From the NCBI GenBank assembly GCA_034440615.1, contig JAOTOM010001536.1:1-64000 (forward strand): DNA of 64,000 bases. Reading direction: 5' to 3'. Position numbers and translations under genes: made by a program. This stretch comes from Ashinkailepas kermadecensis (taxonomy: Eukaryota; Arthropoda; Thecostraca; Neolepadidae). Below the pieces are notes generated by a model. It saw only the letters and a list, made by a program, of their open reading frames with translations. It searched no databases and was not told where the DNA came from. Below, one piece after another: positions 1 through 10,970 of this stretch. How positions within the stretch are numbered: the stretch's first letter is position 1; each line of letters opens with the position of its first letter.

Positions 1-655
1 TGTAATCGACCCGCCTCCGGCCGTGACTGGGTCCGTGTTAGCCCAAGCACCCCACCCCGGGACGTGGCCTGTTCAGGTGTAATCGACCCGCCTCGGACCA
101 TGACTGGGTCCGTGTTAGCCCAAGCACCCCACCCCGGGACGAGGCCTGTTCAGGTGTAATCGACCCGCCTCGGACCATGACTGGGTCCGTGTTAGCCCAA
201 GCACCCCACCCTGGGACGTGGCCTGTTCAGGTGTAATCGACCCGCCTCCGGCCGTGACTGGGTCCGTGTTAGCCCAAGCACCCCACCCCGGGACGTGGCC
301 TGTTCAGGTGTAATCGACCCGCCTCCGGCCGTGACTGGGTCCGTGTTAGCCCAAGCACCCCACCCCGTGTTCCCGGTCCCCCGGACGAGGCCTGTTCAGG
401 TGTAATCGACCCGCCTCGGACCATGACTGGGTCCGTGTTAGCCCAAGCACCCCACCCTGGGACGTGGCCTGTTCAGGTGTAATCGACCCGCCTCCGGCCG
501 TGACTGGGTCCGTGTTAGCCCAAGCACCCCACCCTGGGACGTGGCCTGTTCAGGTGTAATCGACCCGCCTCCGGCCGTGACTGGGTCCGTGTTAGCCCAA
601 GCACCCCACCCCGGGACGAGGCCTGTTCAGGTGTAATCGACCCGCCTCCGGCCGT
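1..655. repeat. 77-bp tandem repeat, running off the left edge
   Basis: About 8.5 units of 77 bp (starts at 77, 154, 231 and onwards) share the core GTGTAATCGACCCGCC. Variants are CCGGCCG against CGGACCA and GTGG against GAGG. One unit near 360-385 carries an insertion. A related word GTGTAATCGATCTCACCCG sits alone at 812-830, possibly the original copy. Confidence 0.93.
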
Positions 656-1195
656 GACTGCACGTCAGACCCTTCTCGTGGATGGCCCGACCTGACGTGG
701 TCAAACCCGTACCGGACGTGACTCGATCAACCAGGTGAATCAAACCTGCTCCAGGCCGGGCGTCACCTGACAAAACGTGTGTGAGATCCCGATCGCAGTC
801 CTTGTTGCTAGGTGTAATCGATCTCACCCGCCCTGCCACTACAGCAGCCATAACAGCTGCCCTTTGTTGGCGATAGCGCGATCTCACCAGTCGCACTGTC
901 GCCGAGATCCCGGCGCCCAGCTATGTGCCGCCATCGCCAGCTTCGACACAGACTTTCCGTGTGTTGGCACAGATTAGCCGAGCGGAGCGGATCGGAGCGG
1001 AGCGGAGCGGCACGATACTCTGTGCTGTTGACTGCCCACTAGCGGTTCACTGCGTTTGACCTTGGATGAGTGGGCCGTGACCGAGCTGGTGTTTCACAGT
1101 CGCGAGCTCCTCACCTTGAAGTTGTGTGAAGACTAACACCGCGCAAACAGCTGAACCTGACCATGCGAACTGCTGACCTGACGTCGCGCTAACTC
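656..1195. other. GC-rich unassigned stretch
   Basis: No recognisable gene. The minus strand has GGCGG|GTGAGATCGATTAC at about 816-836, which resembles the 77-bp unit plus a donor. An exon of this gene's cytoplasmic tail could sit at 836-920, but no family similarity was seen. A short GGAGC repeat lies at 980-1010. Confidence 0.4.
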
Positions 1196-1345
1196 AGTGG
1201 GCCATTCGATTCCTGATGGCAAGCAAAATCGTTGGTTCGCATCCCACAAATGGCGGGATTACCGATTGGCCATCTGCAACCAATCGGCGTGAAAGGCTGG
1301 CGGTACTATATAGCATACCGGTCGCATGCGTCACAAACGGACTCA
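1196..1345 (+). mobile_element. Diverged relative of the tRNA-derived SINE
   Basis: The segment has GGTTCGCATCCCAC (a degraded B box) followed by CAACCAATCGGCGTGAAAGG. These correspond to GGTTCGAGTCTCACC and CGACCAATCGGCGTGAGAGA of the clean SINE copies elsewhere in the window. The spacing is longer and the 3' end differs, so this is either an old copy or a sister family. Confidence 0.55.
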
Positions 1346-2907
1346 AGGTTTCTCTCTTTCTTGTGTGGTGTGCCCTGTACACCCCACCTGTTGGGTGTAC
1401 TAATTGTACCCTATTGCGTACATTTAGTAACCACGATGACAGCCAGGAGCGTCACTCTGCGCATGCTAAGCATCAAGTTCGCCCCAAATCATGCTGAAGC
1501 TTAACCATTGGGACTGCACTATTGGCGTACACTAGATACAAACGGACTACACTATTGGCGTACACCAGATAAAACGGTTTTCAGGGCAGCTTTGGTCATT
1601 AAAAGTGTGACTTCCAGCCAACTTCATAAAGGCTCTCTAACCAACTTCATAAAGTGACACCCATGATGACAGCGGTTCTGTTCAGACTGAGAGGTCCATT
1701 TCCGAAGCTCGATTTACATGGAGAATAAATGATGCTAATGAATAAAGCAATTGAAATGATGATTACAATGGCACAAGATGATACATTCGAAAAATGAAAA
1801 ACATTATATTTTATATTTACGATATTTTTTAATATCGTACTTCACCCTGATGAAGGCATACAACCGTTGGTGTTCCGTTGGTGTCCAACCGTGGTTGGTG
1901 TTCATTTTTCGGATATATCATGTTGCGCCATTGTAATCTGCATTTTACTTGTCCAATTCACTAATAACAAATAAAACAATAAATGAATAAACGATGGCAA
2001 ATGATACCAAAATCATTCATTCAGTGCACACGATACGCAGGTTATGGTAACGAAAGGCCTGGTGGTGACGTCAGCTTCCTTGTCACCACAACGTGATCCA
2101 AACTATTGGTCCTTGCCAACAGTTTTGACAAAAATGGAATGGAAATAAACGCACAAAAAGACTATGCTTGTTGTTCTCGATTATCTTCGAATTATTTAAA
2201 GTCTGTCAGTCCTTTACCAATTGCTATTTGTGCCAACCAATTTACCTTACCTATTGTTCATGTTTGTCTTGCTTTCATGAGAGCCAAGGTCACCGGCTCT
2301 GCCACAGTGAATAATCCCGGTATCGTGTTGGTGTAAAGAGGCTCATATGCTTTTGCCGCCAACTTTTCGATTCTGTCAGTCGACAGCATATCACCCGCTC
2401 CACGACCGAAACCGGTGACACCCGGCTCGGCCGACCAGACGTCGTGAGGAATGTACAACAGACGGGGTCGGCTAATGCATACCCGCCGTTAGTATCGATG
2501 AACGACGCAGAAACTCGGGACCGAGCACGTAACGAGTGGCCAGAATGGAGATCTGGGGCGACGGAGGGCTCAAACCGTAACGAATCACCATGTTTTTGGC
2601 GCGCTGCACTTCTCCATCCACCAGTCCTGGACCAGCAACGAATGGGGCAAGATAAATTAGCAGATCGACCCTGACTCAAGCGAAATACGTGGGAAAATCC
2701 GGTCCCCAACGGCTTAAAAAAAAACAAAGAACGGCAGCAGAACGCCACCAGGGCCCAGGCGGCATCGGCCAATACATCGCTAGAGGCAACTCAAAATAAA
2801 ATGGTGCACTGCTGATTAATTATAATTATAAATTTTATACGCGGAGTCCAAGGACTGGTCAGCAAACTGGAAGGGACAGTGCGACAAGAGGGGAAAGAAA
2901 ACTGACG
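1346..2907. other. Unassigned, AT-rich then mixed
   Basis: At 1500-1575 a GGACT(G/A)CACTATTGGCGTAC word is repeated. 1680-2030 is AT-rich. 2250-2770 has a 160-codon minus-strand open frame without recognisable domain or plausible codon pattern. No gene can be supported. Confidence 0.5.
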
Positions 2908-3220
2908 CCACATCACCTGGGAAAACTGACGGCACATCACCAGGGAAAACTGACGGCATATCACCTGGAAAAAAAACAGAGATGCACAGGAGATTGACAG
3001 CCGGACAGACCGGACAGACCGATGCGTGGAGTGGAAGTGCCGGACGGAGGAGCCAGCTTGAAAGTGACGGATGGCCGGACGGCGACACGCATCGACATGT
3101 AGGTGCCGTCCGTCGCTGTCATGCCCTCCTACAAAAACGCACCTGGACCGACCACTACTGCCTCATCAACCTCACATCCGGCTCACAACCTCTCATCAAC
3201 CTCACATCCGGCTCACTTGA
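2908..3220. repeat. Short tandem duplications
   Basis: Three units of 24 bp (core GGGAAAACTGACGGCA) lie at 2908-2970. Two copies of a 29-bp unit (core CATCAACCTCACATCCGG) lie at 3163-3215. A GT microsatellite with a G run follows at 3240-3260. Confidence 0.75.
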
Positions 3221-4632
3221 CTGAGACGAGTGACCCAACTTGTGTGTGTGTGTGGGGGGGGCACCTACGAGTCTAAACTCGGGGGAGGGGCAGTATGTAG
3301 AGTAGAGATATGTCGGTATGCGTGATTGCTGTTGGTGCGAAGAGAGGGGAGTATTGCGAGGTCGGAGCTGTTATACTGTGCATACATGTAAGTACATTAG
3401 ATAAGGGCAACACGACCTTTCTTAGGCATTGGAATAGCATTTGGCAAGAGGCAGATGGCGACCGGAAGGGCCTCTGGACCGACGAAAAGGGCCACGGACT
3501 GACGGAAAGGTTTCCGGGCCGATGAAAAGGGCCCCGAGTCAACGGAGAGTACACTCAGGAAAATGTTGAGGGTCCTTGGCTAGACTAAAGTGAAGGACTT
3601 CAAGATGGACAGAGGGGCGTCGCGTAGCGTAGCACCTGTAGCGTTCATGCATCCTGATGCATGAACCTACTGCCGCTTTAATTCATGTCACAGCGAGGTC
3701 TCATCTCAGTTCCCCGCTGTCGGACTCTGTGGGGATAGCTTGTGCCAGAAGGAATTGCTCGAATAATAACCACCTTTTCGGTGTCATGACATCTCAGCAG
3801 CATGACTTCTGCAACATACCTACCTCAGCAACATACCTTCGGTGTCATGACATTTCAGCAACATACCTCCTGCAGTATATCTACCTCAGCAGCATACCTT
3901 CTGCTCATTATGCCATTCAGCCCACTCATTGTGCGAGCTCTTGGTTGTAAATATTTCGCATGTGTGGTTTTGTGTGAATATGTGGGCGATTGAACATATA
4001 ATGGGTCTCGGCTTGTATATCTTTGGGGGCCTTGCACCCCCCCCCCCCGCCCCAAATAATTCCAATTTTTTACATGGACCCCTATGGGCGCCAGTCTCAA
4101 TTGGTGTCGGTCCTTCCATTCCCCGAATGATTTTCGAAAATTGATGCTCCTGGAACGTGCATCTCACCTCATTCAGCTTAGAAGTGGATCACGGTGTGCT
4201 CCATATACCAAGTCGGACAGCTTAACAAGCATATTTTGTACTTTATTTGGATGAACACTGCATTTACGAACACTTCTCAAATACAAAATGTCATGACGGA
4301 AATGCACAATTCCAACGCTGATACGGATGGAGAAGTAGTCGCGATGAGATGATATACGCCATAACCTTTGAATGCAAAAATTAGGTAACTTACATCCGGG
4401 ATAAAATCAAGCTATGCTATCGGTAGACTACCTTCCTACAAGGCTCACTTCTTGACGATAGCTCTTTGCTCGGGAATGGTCGCATGGCACATCCAGGTCG
4501 ACTACTTGTTCAGCAAAGGTTATGGAGGTCTGCAGGACCAATTTTCAATTAAATGCACGAGCGTCTTCCGCAAGTACCATGAGCAAGGAAGTGTTCTCAG
4601 CGCCGCTTAGTAATCACTGCTGGCCACGGCTT
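3221..4632. other. Unassigned with simple repeats
   Basis: 3785-3905 is a loose tandem of CAGCAACATACCT-like words. A C tract occurs at 4028-4042. Nothing coding was recognised. If cytoplasmic exons of the Dscam-like gene exist in the window they should be here or further left. Confidence 0.5.
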
Positions 4633-5300
4633 GATGATCACAGCTAGAGTGGGCTCCGTCCGGATGTGAGACGGCTCACCACCCTCTGATGATCACAGCT
4701 AGAGTGGGCTCCGTCCGGACGTGAGGCGGCTCACCACCCTCTGATGATCACAGCTAGAGTGGGCTCCGTCCGGACGTGAGGCGGCTCACCACCCTCTGAT
4801 GATCACAGCTAGAGTGGGCTCCGTCTGGACGTGAGGCGGCTCACCACCCTCTGATGATCACAGCTAGAGTGGGCTCCGTCCGGACGTGAGACGGCTCACC
4901 ACCCTCTGATGATCACAGCTAGAGTGGGCTCCGTCCGGACGTGAGGCGGCTCACCACCCTCTGATGATCACAGCTAGAGTGGGCTCCGTCCGGACGTGAG
5001 ACGGCTCACCACCCTCTGATGATCACAGCTAGAGTGGGCTCCGTCCGGACGTGAGACGGCTCACCACCCTCTGATGATCACAGCTAGAGTGGGCTCCGTC
5101 CGGACGTGAGGCGGCTCACCACCCTCTGATGATCACAGCTAGAGTGGGCTCCGTCCGGACGTGAGGCGGCTCACCACCCTCTGATGATCACAGCTAGAGT
5201 GGGCTCCGTCCGGACGTGAGGCGGCTCACCACCCTCTGATGATCACAGCTAGAGTGGGCTCCGTCCGGACGTGAGACGGCTTCACCACCCTCTGATGATC
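4633..5300. repeat. 55-bp minisatellite carrying the donor of the TM exon
   Basis: About 12 units of 55 bp share the core GATGATCACAGCTAGAGTGG, with only a few C/T and A/G variants. On the minus strand each unit holds GTGATCATCAGAGGGTG|GTGAGC, the last 15 nt of exon 12 with a donor that fits consensus slightly better than the exon-proximal one (GTGAAG). Confidence 0.94.
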
Positions 5301-5433
5301 ACAGCAAGGCAGATGAGGAGACAGATGGCGCAGACGACGCCCGAGCACACCAGGGCGATCACGTGCGGGTGCCACTGCGCCGCCGACTCCACGTTCATGG
5401 ACTTCTCCGGCACAAGCGTCGGAGACACGGTTG
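5286..5433 (-). CDS. Dscam-like: Dscam-like exon 12: juxtamembrane and transmembrane segment
   Basis: This exon has about 148 nt and starts in phase 1 after GATTTTCAG. It encodes TVSPTLVPEKSMNVESAAQW, then a hydrophobic stretch of about 24 residues (HVIALVCSGVVCAICLLICL followed by AVII) and Arg. This places a single membrane helix directly after FN6, as in Dscam. Two donors 3 nt apart, GG|GTGGTG and GGTG|GTGAAG, give the same phase; I use the second. The donor region is repeated about 12 times to the left. Reading on without splicing gives TGA two codons later. No following exon was recognised. Confidence 0.85.
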
Positions 5434-6318
5434 CTGAAAATCGTCAGGACTTCGTGTCAAGCGCAGATAGTGGTCCACGTAGCAAGGTGAGTCTATGGTG
5501 GAGTGGTCAGCAACCTGCATAGCTACGGCTTCTTTTGGATAAGCCCACGAGTGCTCGAGGTGAGTGCTTTATGCAATGCAGGTAAGACATAGTAAATTTG
5601 TTGGAAGTCCGATGACATGTGTCCACCTCGTTCCTAGTATTGTTGAATACTGAATACGTCTAATGCTATGTTACACCAGAAATGCTTAGATGGTGTAACT
5701 ATTAAAAAAAGCAAACCTAGGTGCTCCTTATATCACAAAGCAACCACCAGTCGCCATATTGTTGAGAGCGTTCAGCCCAGGTTGTGGCACCATGCCGTCA
5801 TCTATATCGTCATCTATATCGTCATCTATATCGTCATCCATATCGTCATCTATATATTCATCCATATCGTCATCTAAATCATCATCTATATCGTCATTTA
5901 TATCGTCCATGACACTTTCTACATCGCCATATACAGGGGCTTCACTTTGCATACTTTTGGATAGCCATTGCTCCCATGCTATTGGTCTCACCCCAACCCG
6001 GTGTCATTTCCTCCCCCTTCACAATGTTCATCGTGCAGAAATGCCTGGAGTCCAGCCCACCCCCAGAAACTGAGCATTGAGATCCGCCAGAAGTCGTGCC
6101 AATCTTGAGCTCTGAACCATTTCTCCCTGACTGCCCTCCCCAATGATTTTCATTAAACGACACTCTTGACCACGTAACGGCCTGAAAATACGAGCCGGTG
6201 ACATCACCTGCGATTTCTATCTCCATCGCACCAAACACCTGAGGCACAGACGAGATTCGGATCCCAGCACGACACCGCCCTCTATATCCAAGGCAAGGAG
6301 AATACTAGTGCCACCTAC
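5434..6318. repeat. Intron with 12-bp microsatellite (5797-5915)
   Basis: About 10 units of 12 bp, core TATCGTCATC, lie at 5797-5915. They give acidic IDDD-type open frames on the minus strand that are not a gene. The remainder of this intron between exons 11 and 12 shows nothing recognisable. Confidence 0.85.
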
Positions 6319-6606
6319 CGCCGTCGGCTGTCAGCGTGGCCACGTGCCAGCTGGTCTCGATGACCCCCGCCTGGCTGAGGGCCTCTGCCCGCACGTGGTA
6401 CACGGTGCCGGCCAGTAGGCCGCACAGCTCGGCCAGGTCGTCGTCGGGTCCGAACGGGCCGACCTCAGTCCACGGCGCGTGCTCGCCGGCCGGCCGCAGC
6501 CGCACCATCACCCTGGTGACGTCACACTCGGACGGCCAGGCGTACAGGCCGAGTGTGACGCAGCTGGCGTTGACGGACAACGCGGCGCCGGGCAGCGGCC
6601 GAGGTT
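6319..6606 (-). CDS. Dscam-like: Dscam-like exon 11: FN6
   Basis: This exon has 288 nt, phase 1 to phase 1, carrying a whole Fn3 domain. The acceptor is GTTACAG|AA and the donor is GGCG|GTAGGT. It encodes PRPLPGAALSVNASCVTLGL, then YAWPSECDVTRVMVRLRP and LLAGTVYHVRAEALSQAG, ending WHVATLTADG. The V-N-A-S-C-V-T-L and AWP words, and the ATLT-x-DG end before the membrane exon, are typical of the last Fn3 domain of Dscam. GC-rich at third positions. The intron before it is about 350 bp. Confidence 0.92.
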
Positions 6607-6954
6607 CTGTAACGTGGAATACCAGCTGTGGCTTAACGTTTGGCGAGCGAAGGCGCGGTCAGGTTTGCTTAAAAGCCACGTCAAGGCCGTTGTGGGTCTG
6701 CGAGCTCGGAAACGGTCGAGTTTTTTTTCTTCTATTTATGGTCAGTTTCATATCTTGTCGCGTAATTATGCACACGGTTCATGAACGCGCTCAGATTACA
6801 CTTCTTGTTTGAAAGGAAATGTTTTGAAACCTTTAAGACACTGATCGGTGTCCAGTAACTTTCTAGTAACGGAAGTTTTGTTCCAAATGTACCTTTTCAG
6901 TTTGTCCTTCCTTCGCAAATTAACAATAACAGTACAGTACTGAGTCGAACTTAC

Positions 6955-7140
6955 TACTTCCTCTCGTTGATATGTAGATAGTTTCACTCTGTGGCCCTGT
7001 GCCGATGGCGTTTTGCGCTGCCACGGACACAGCGTACTCCGTGCCACAGAAGAGTCCTTTTAAGGTCACTTCTGATCTAAGATCATGCAGGGTTATCCGC
7101 TTTTCTAAGCCAGAATCGGCACGGTAGCGGACATGGAACG
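6955..7140 (-). CDS. Dscam-like: Dscam-like exon 10: second part of FN5
   Basis: This exon has 186 nt, phase 1 to phase 1. The acceptor is TTTTCAG|CG and the donor is AGTA|GTAAGT. It encodes FHVRYRADSGLEKRITLHDL, then VTLKGLFCGTEYAVSVAAQN and IGTGPQSETIYISTRGS: strands C to G of Fn3. Both splice sites are strong and no array touches them. The exon is separated from exon 9 by a 2.9-kb intron that is mostly 57-bp array. Confidence 0.9.
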
Positions 7141-7542
7141 CTGAAAACAGGGTGATGTTATTAGCTATCATGGCAAGTAGAATGTAATGGTAGTTGGACT
7201 GCTGAGAGTGCATCATGGTGACTGAAATTCCCGTGATACGGTGTGTTTTATCGCAGCGTAGTTATGTGAGCCTTGTGCATAATGGGCTAGCGATACTTTA
7301 TATTAACCAACCACAGCAGGAACTCTTTGCATGTGTTAAATGCGGGCTTTCCCGAACAATAGTCCCCTCCCATATGATCCTCAAATTCATATACTGAGGG
7401 GACTTCAGCCTCCGAGCTGATCAAGCGAAGTGAAAACTCCACATTTTATTTTAGTAGCCACCCGGCAAGACTCCTGTCATAAGCTCTTATGCAGTAGAAC
7501 ACCTACCAACAAGCACAACTCCATCCTGCATCTTCTCCTGCC

Positions 7543-10027
7543 CCAGCACCGGTCCCACAATTGCGGTGACCGGCAGCCCACCCTGCAGCTGACCCCACCT
7601 CAGCGCCGGTCCCACATGTGCAGTGACCGGCAGCCCACCCTGCAGCTGACCCCACCTCAGCGCCGGTCCCACATGTGCAGTGACCGGCAGCCCACCCTGC
7701 AGCTGACCCCACCTCAGCGCCGGTCCCACATGTGCAGTGACCGGCAGCCCACCCTGCAGCTGACCCCACCTCAGCGTCGGTCCCACATGTGCAGTGACCG
7801 GCAGCCCACCCTGCAGCTGACCCCACCTCAGCGCCGGTCCCACATGTGCAGTGACCGGCAGCCCACCCTGCAGCTGACCCCACCTCAGCGCCGGTCCCAC
7901 ATGTGCAGTGACCGGCAGCCCACCCTGCAGCTGACCCCACCTCAGCGCCTGTCCCACATGTGCAGTGACCGGCAGCCCACCCTGCAGCTGACCCCACCTC
8001 AGCGCCGGTCCCACATGTGCAGTGACCGGCAGCCCACCCTGCAGCTGACCCCACCTCAGCGTCGGTCCCACATGTGCAGTGACCGGCAGCCCACCCTGCA
8101 GCTGACCCCACCTCAGCGCCGGTCCCACATGTGCAGTGACCGGCAGCCCACCCTGCAGCTGACCCCACCTCAGCGCCGGTCCCACATGTGCAGTGACCGG
8201 CAGCCCACCCTGCAGCTGACCCAACCTCAGCGCCGGTCCCACATGTGCAGTGACCGGCAGCCCACCCTGCAGCTGACCCCACCTCAGCGCCGGTCCCACA
8301 TGTGCAGTGACCGGCAGCCCACCCTGCAGCTGACCCCACCTCAGCGCCGGTCCCACATGTGCAGTGACCGGCAGCCCACCCTGCAGCTGACCCCACCTCA
8401 GCGCCGGTCCCACATGTGCAGTGACCGGCAGCCCACCCTGCAGCTGACCCCACCTCAGCGTCGGTCCCACATGTGCAGTGACCGGCAGCCCACCCTGCAG
8501 CTGACCCCACCTCAGCGCCGGTCCCACATGTGCAGTGACCGGCAGCCCACCCTGCAGCTGACCCCACCTCAGCGCCGGTCCCACATGTGCAGTGACCGGC
8601 AGCCCACCCTGCAGCTGACCCCACCTCAGCGCCGGTCCCACATGTGCAGTGACCGGCAGCCCACCCTGCAGCTGACCCAACCTCAGCGCCGGTCCCACAT
8701 GTGCAGTGACCGGCAGCCCACCCTGCAGCTGACCCCACCTCAGCGCCGGTCCCACATGTGCAGTGACCGGCAGCCCACCCTGCAGCTGACCCCACCTCAG
8801 CGCCGGTCACACATGTGCAGTGACCGGCAGCCCACCCTGCAGCTGACCCCACCTCAGCGTCGGTCCCACATGTGCAGTGACCGGCAGCCCACCCTGCAGC
8901 TGACCCCACCTCAGCGCCGGTCCCACATGTGCAGTGACCGGCAGCCCACCCTGCAGCTGACCCCACCTCAGCGCCGGTCCCACATGTGCAGTGACCGGCA
9001 GCCCACCTCAGCGCCGGTCACACATGTGCAGTGACCGGCAGCCCACCCTGCAGCTGACCCCACCTCAGCGCCGGTCCCACATGTGCAGTGACCGGCAGCC
9101 CACCCTGCAGCTGACCCCACCTCAGCGCCGGTCACACATGTGCAGTGACCGGCAGCCCACCCTGCAGCTGACCCCACCTCAGCGTCGGTCCCACATGTGC
9201 AGTGACCGGCAGCCCACCCTGCAGCTGACCCCACCTCAGCGCCGGTCCCACATGTGCAGTGACCGGCAGCCCACCCTGCAGCTGACCCCACCTCAGCGCC
9301 GGTCCCACATGTGCAGTGACCGGCAGCCCACCCTGCAGCTGACCCCACCTCAGCGCCGGTCACACATGTGCAGTGACCGGCAGCCCACCCTGCAGCTGAC
9401 CCCACCTCAGCGTCGGTCCCACATGTGCAGTGACCGGCAGCCCACCCTGCAGCTGACCCCACCTCAGCGCCGGTCCCACATGTGCAGTGACCGGCAGCCC
9501 ACCCTGCAGCTGACCCCACCTCAGCGCCGGTCCCACATGTGCAGTGACCGGCAGCCCACCCTGCAGCTGACCCCACCTCAGCGCCGGTCCCACATGTGCA
9601 GTGACCGGCAGCCCACCCTGCAGCTGACCCCACCTCAGCGCCGGTCCCACATGTGCAGTGACCGGCAGCCCAACCTGCAGCTGACCCCACCTCAGCGCCG
9701 GTCCCACATGTGCAGTGACCGGCAGCCCAACCTGCAGCTGACCCCACCTCAGCGCCGGTCCCACATGTGCAGTGACCGGCAGCCCACCCTGCAGCTGACC
9801 CCACCTCAGCGCCGGTCCCACATGTGCAGTGACCGGCAGCCCACCCTGCAGCTGACCCCACCTCAGCGCCGGTCCCACATGTGCAGTGACCGGCAGCCCA
9901 CCCTGCAGCTGACCCCACCTCAGCGCCGGTCCCACATGTGCAGTGACCGGCAGCCCACCCTGCAGCTGACCCCACCTCAGCGCCGGTCCCACATGTGCAG
10001 TGACCGGCAGCCCACCCTGCAGCCGAG
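7543..10027. repeat. 57-bp minisatellite carrying the exon 9 donor
   Basis: About 43 units of exactly 57 bp with core CACATGTGCAGTGACCGG are nearly identical, except a few C/T and A/C variants and one unit near 9009 lacking 17 bp between CCACC words. On the minus strand every unit carries CTGCAGG|GTGGGC, the exon end and donor of exon 9. Because 57 is a multiple of three, the frame through the array stays open for about 11 units until a TGA near 9361. The long open frames in this interval on both strands are products of the array. Confidence 0.95.
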
Positions 10028-10194
10028 TGTGGCCGTCGTCGACGAGTCGCCAGCTGAGCGCCAGCTGTGTGGCTGACGTCCGTAGCACGGTGGGCGCGGT
10101 GACCCGGGGCAGCTGGAGCACCTTGAGTCGTACCGTGATCGAGTCGCTGCCGTACACGTTGTCTGCCGAGCACGTCCAGTTCCTGGCGTGCACG
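10016..10194 (-). CDS. Dscam-like: Dscam-like exon 9: end of Ig10 and start of FN5
   Basis: This exon has 179 nt, phase 2 to phase 1. The acceptor is CTGCGCAG|C and the donor is CAGG|GTGGGC. It encodes VHARNWTCSADNVYGSDSIT (Ig strand F with the second cysteine, then strand G), VRLKVLQLPRVTAP, and the FN5 start RTSATQLALSWRLVDDGHTR. The usual D-x-G-x-Y-x-C of Ig strand F is here H-A-R-N-W-T-C, so Asp, Gly and Tyr are replaced. The donor was chosen because the join to exon 10 restores 18 residues from Trp to the strand C Tyr and matches phase. The donor is the start of the 57-bp array. Confidence 0.87.
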
Positions 10195-10215
10195 CTGCGC
10201 AGCAGGGGTGTGTCG

Positions 10216-10365
10216 GTCAGGGGTGCACACGGTGAGGTCAGGTCAGGTGAGACTGTGCACACGGTGAGGTCAGGTCAGGTGGGACGGTGCACACGGTGAG
10301 GTCAGGTCAGGTGGGACGGTGCACACGGTGAGGTCAGGTCATGTCAGGTCAGACGGTGCACACGT
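10216..10365. repeat. 32-bp array just upstream of the exon 9 acceptor
   Basis: About 4.5 units have period 32 bp and core GTGCACACGGTGAGGTCAGG, starting at 10223, 10255, 10287 and 10319, with a partial unit at 10356. It begins roughly 20-30 nt upstream of the exon 9 acceptor and so occupies its branch-point and polypyrimidine region. Confidence 0.85.
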
Positions 10366-10715
10366 CTTGGAGCGTGGCCGTCGGGAGCTATAGTTTCGGC
10401 AGTAGATTCTTCGGGACATAGGTGGCACATGCTATCACAACATATAAGGAATGGCTGCGATTTAATAGCGTAGCGAAGAGGTTGAGTGCAATAAATAATT
10501 AATTGGAAGCTTTTAGCATATAGGAAACACCTAAAAATGCTGCTACTTTCTATCTCAAGTTAGGAGTGAAATGGTGACGGTAGGTACTTTACATTAATCA
10601 TTAAATGAGAAACCTTTGTACGCAACACGAAAATTGGCCACCCCTCTCCTTCTCTTACCACTGCACTTACACATCCATCTCTGTTGAAATCTTCTATGCT
10701 TCGAAATTCAATTGA

Positions 10716-10845
10716 TGTCAACATTACCTGGATACTTGGCTGATGAAGAGGCTGCCGTTCTGGCGTGTAGAGGCGACCAGTGTCAACATTACCTGGATAC
10801 TTGGCTGATGAAGAGGCTGCCGTTCTGGCGTGTAGAGGCGACCAG
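10716..10845. repeat. Perfect 65-bp two-copy duplication over the Ig10 donor
   Basis: Two copies, 10716-10780 and 10781-10845, appear identical. Each contains the end of exon 8 and its donor TCCAG|GTAATG. The right copy is the exon. The left copy lies in the intron and has a second full donor. The lack of divergence suggests a recent event. Confidence 0.93.
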
Positions 10846-10970
10846 TGCCCGCAGTGGTCGGTCCGACGTCCAGACGGGGACCGGTGACGGCACGCCCAGT
10901 GCGATGCAGTCCAGTGTCAGAGGCCGACCATTCTCGGCCATCACCAGTCGCGAGAACGAGGCTATCTGGG
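10793..10970 (-). CDS. Dscam-like: Dscam-like exon 8: first part of Ig10
   Basis: This exon has 178 nt, phase 1 to phase 2. The acceptor is GTTCCAG|CC and the donor is TCCAG|GTAATG. It encodes QIASFSRLVMAENGRPLTLD, C, IALGVPSPVPVW and RQNGSLFISQVS. This is an I-set Ig domain with the first cysteine (LTLDC) and the core tryptophan (PVW). QIASF is the Dscam signature between FN4 and Ig10. The last 54 nt of the exon with its donor are duplicated exactly once more in the intron (65-bp period). If the first donor were skipped, TAA follows at once. Confidence 0.88.

Noticed and set aside
1..655. CRISPR array
   Set aside because: Head-to-tail repeat without unique spacers, in an animal-type intron-bearing sequence.
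4633..5300. CRISPR array
   Set aside because: 55-bp units are contiguous with no variable spacers.
5728..5991. Acidic IDDD-rich protein
   Set aside because: 12-bp microsatellite in an intron.
7430..10262. Open frames of 300-534 codons on both strands
   Set aside because: They are the 57-bp repeat read in different frames; only 10016-10194 of this interval is supported as exon.
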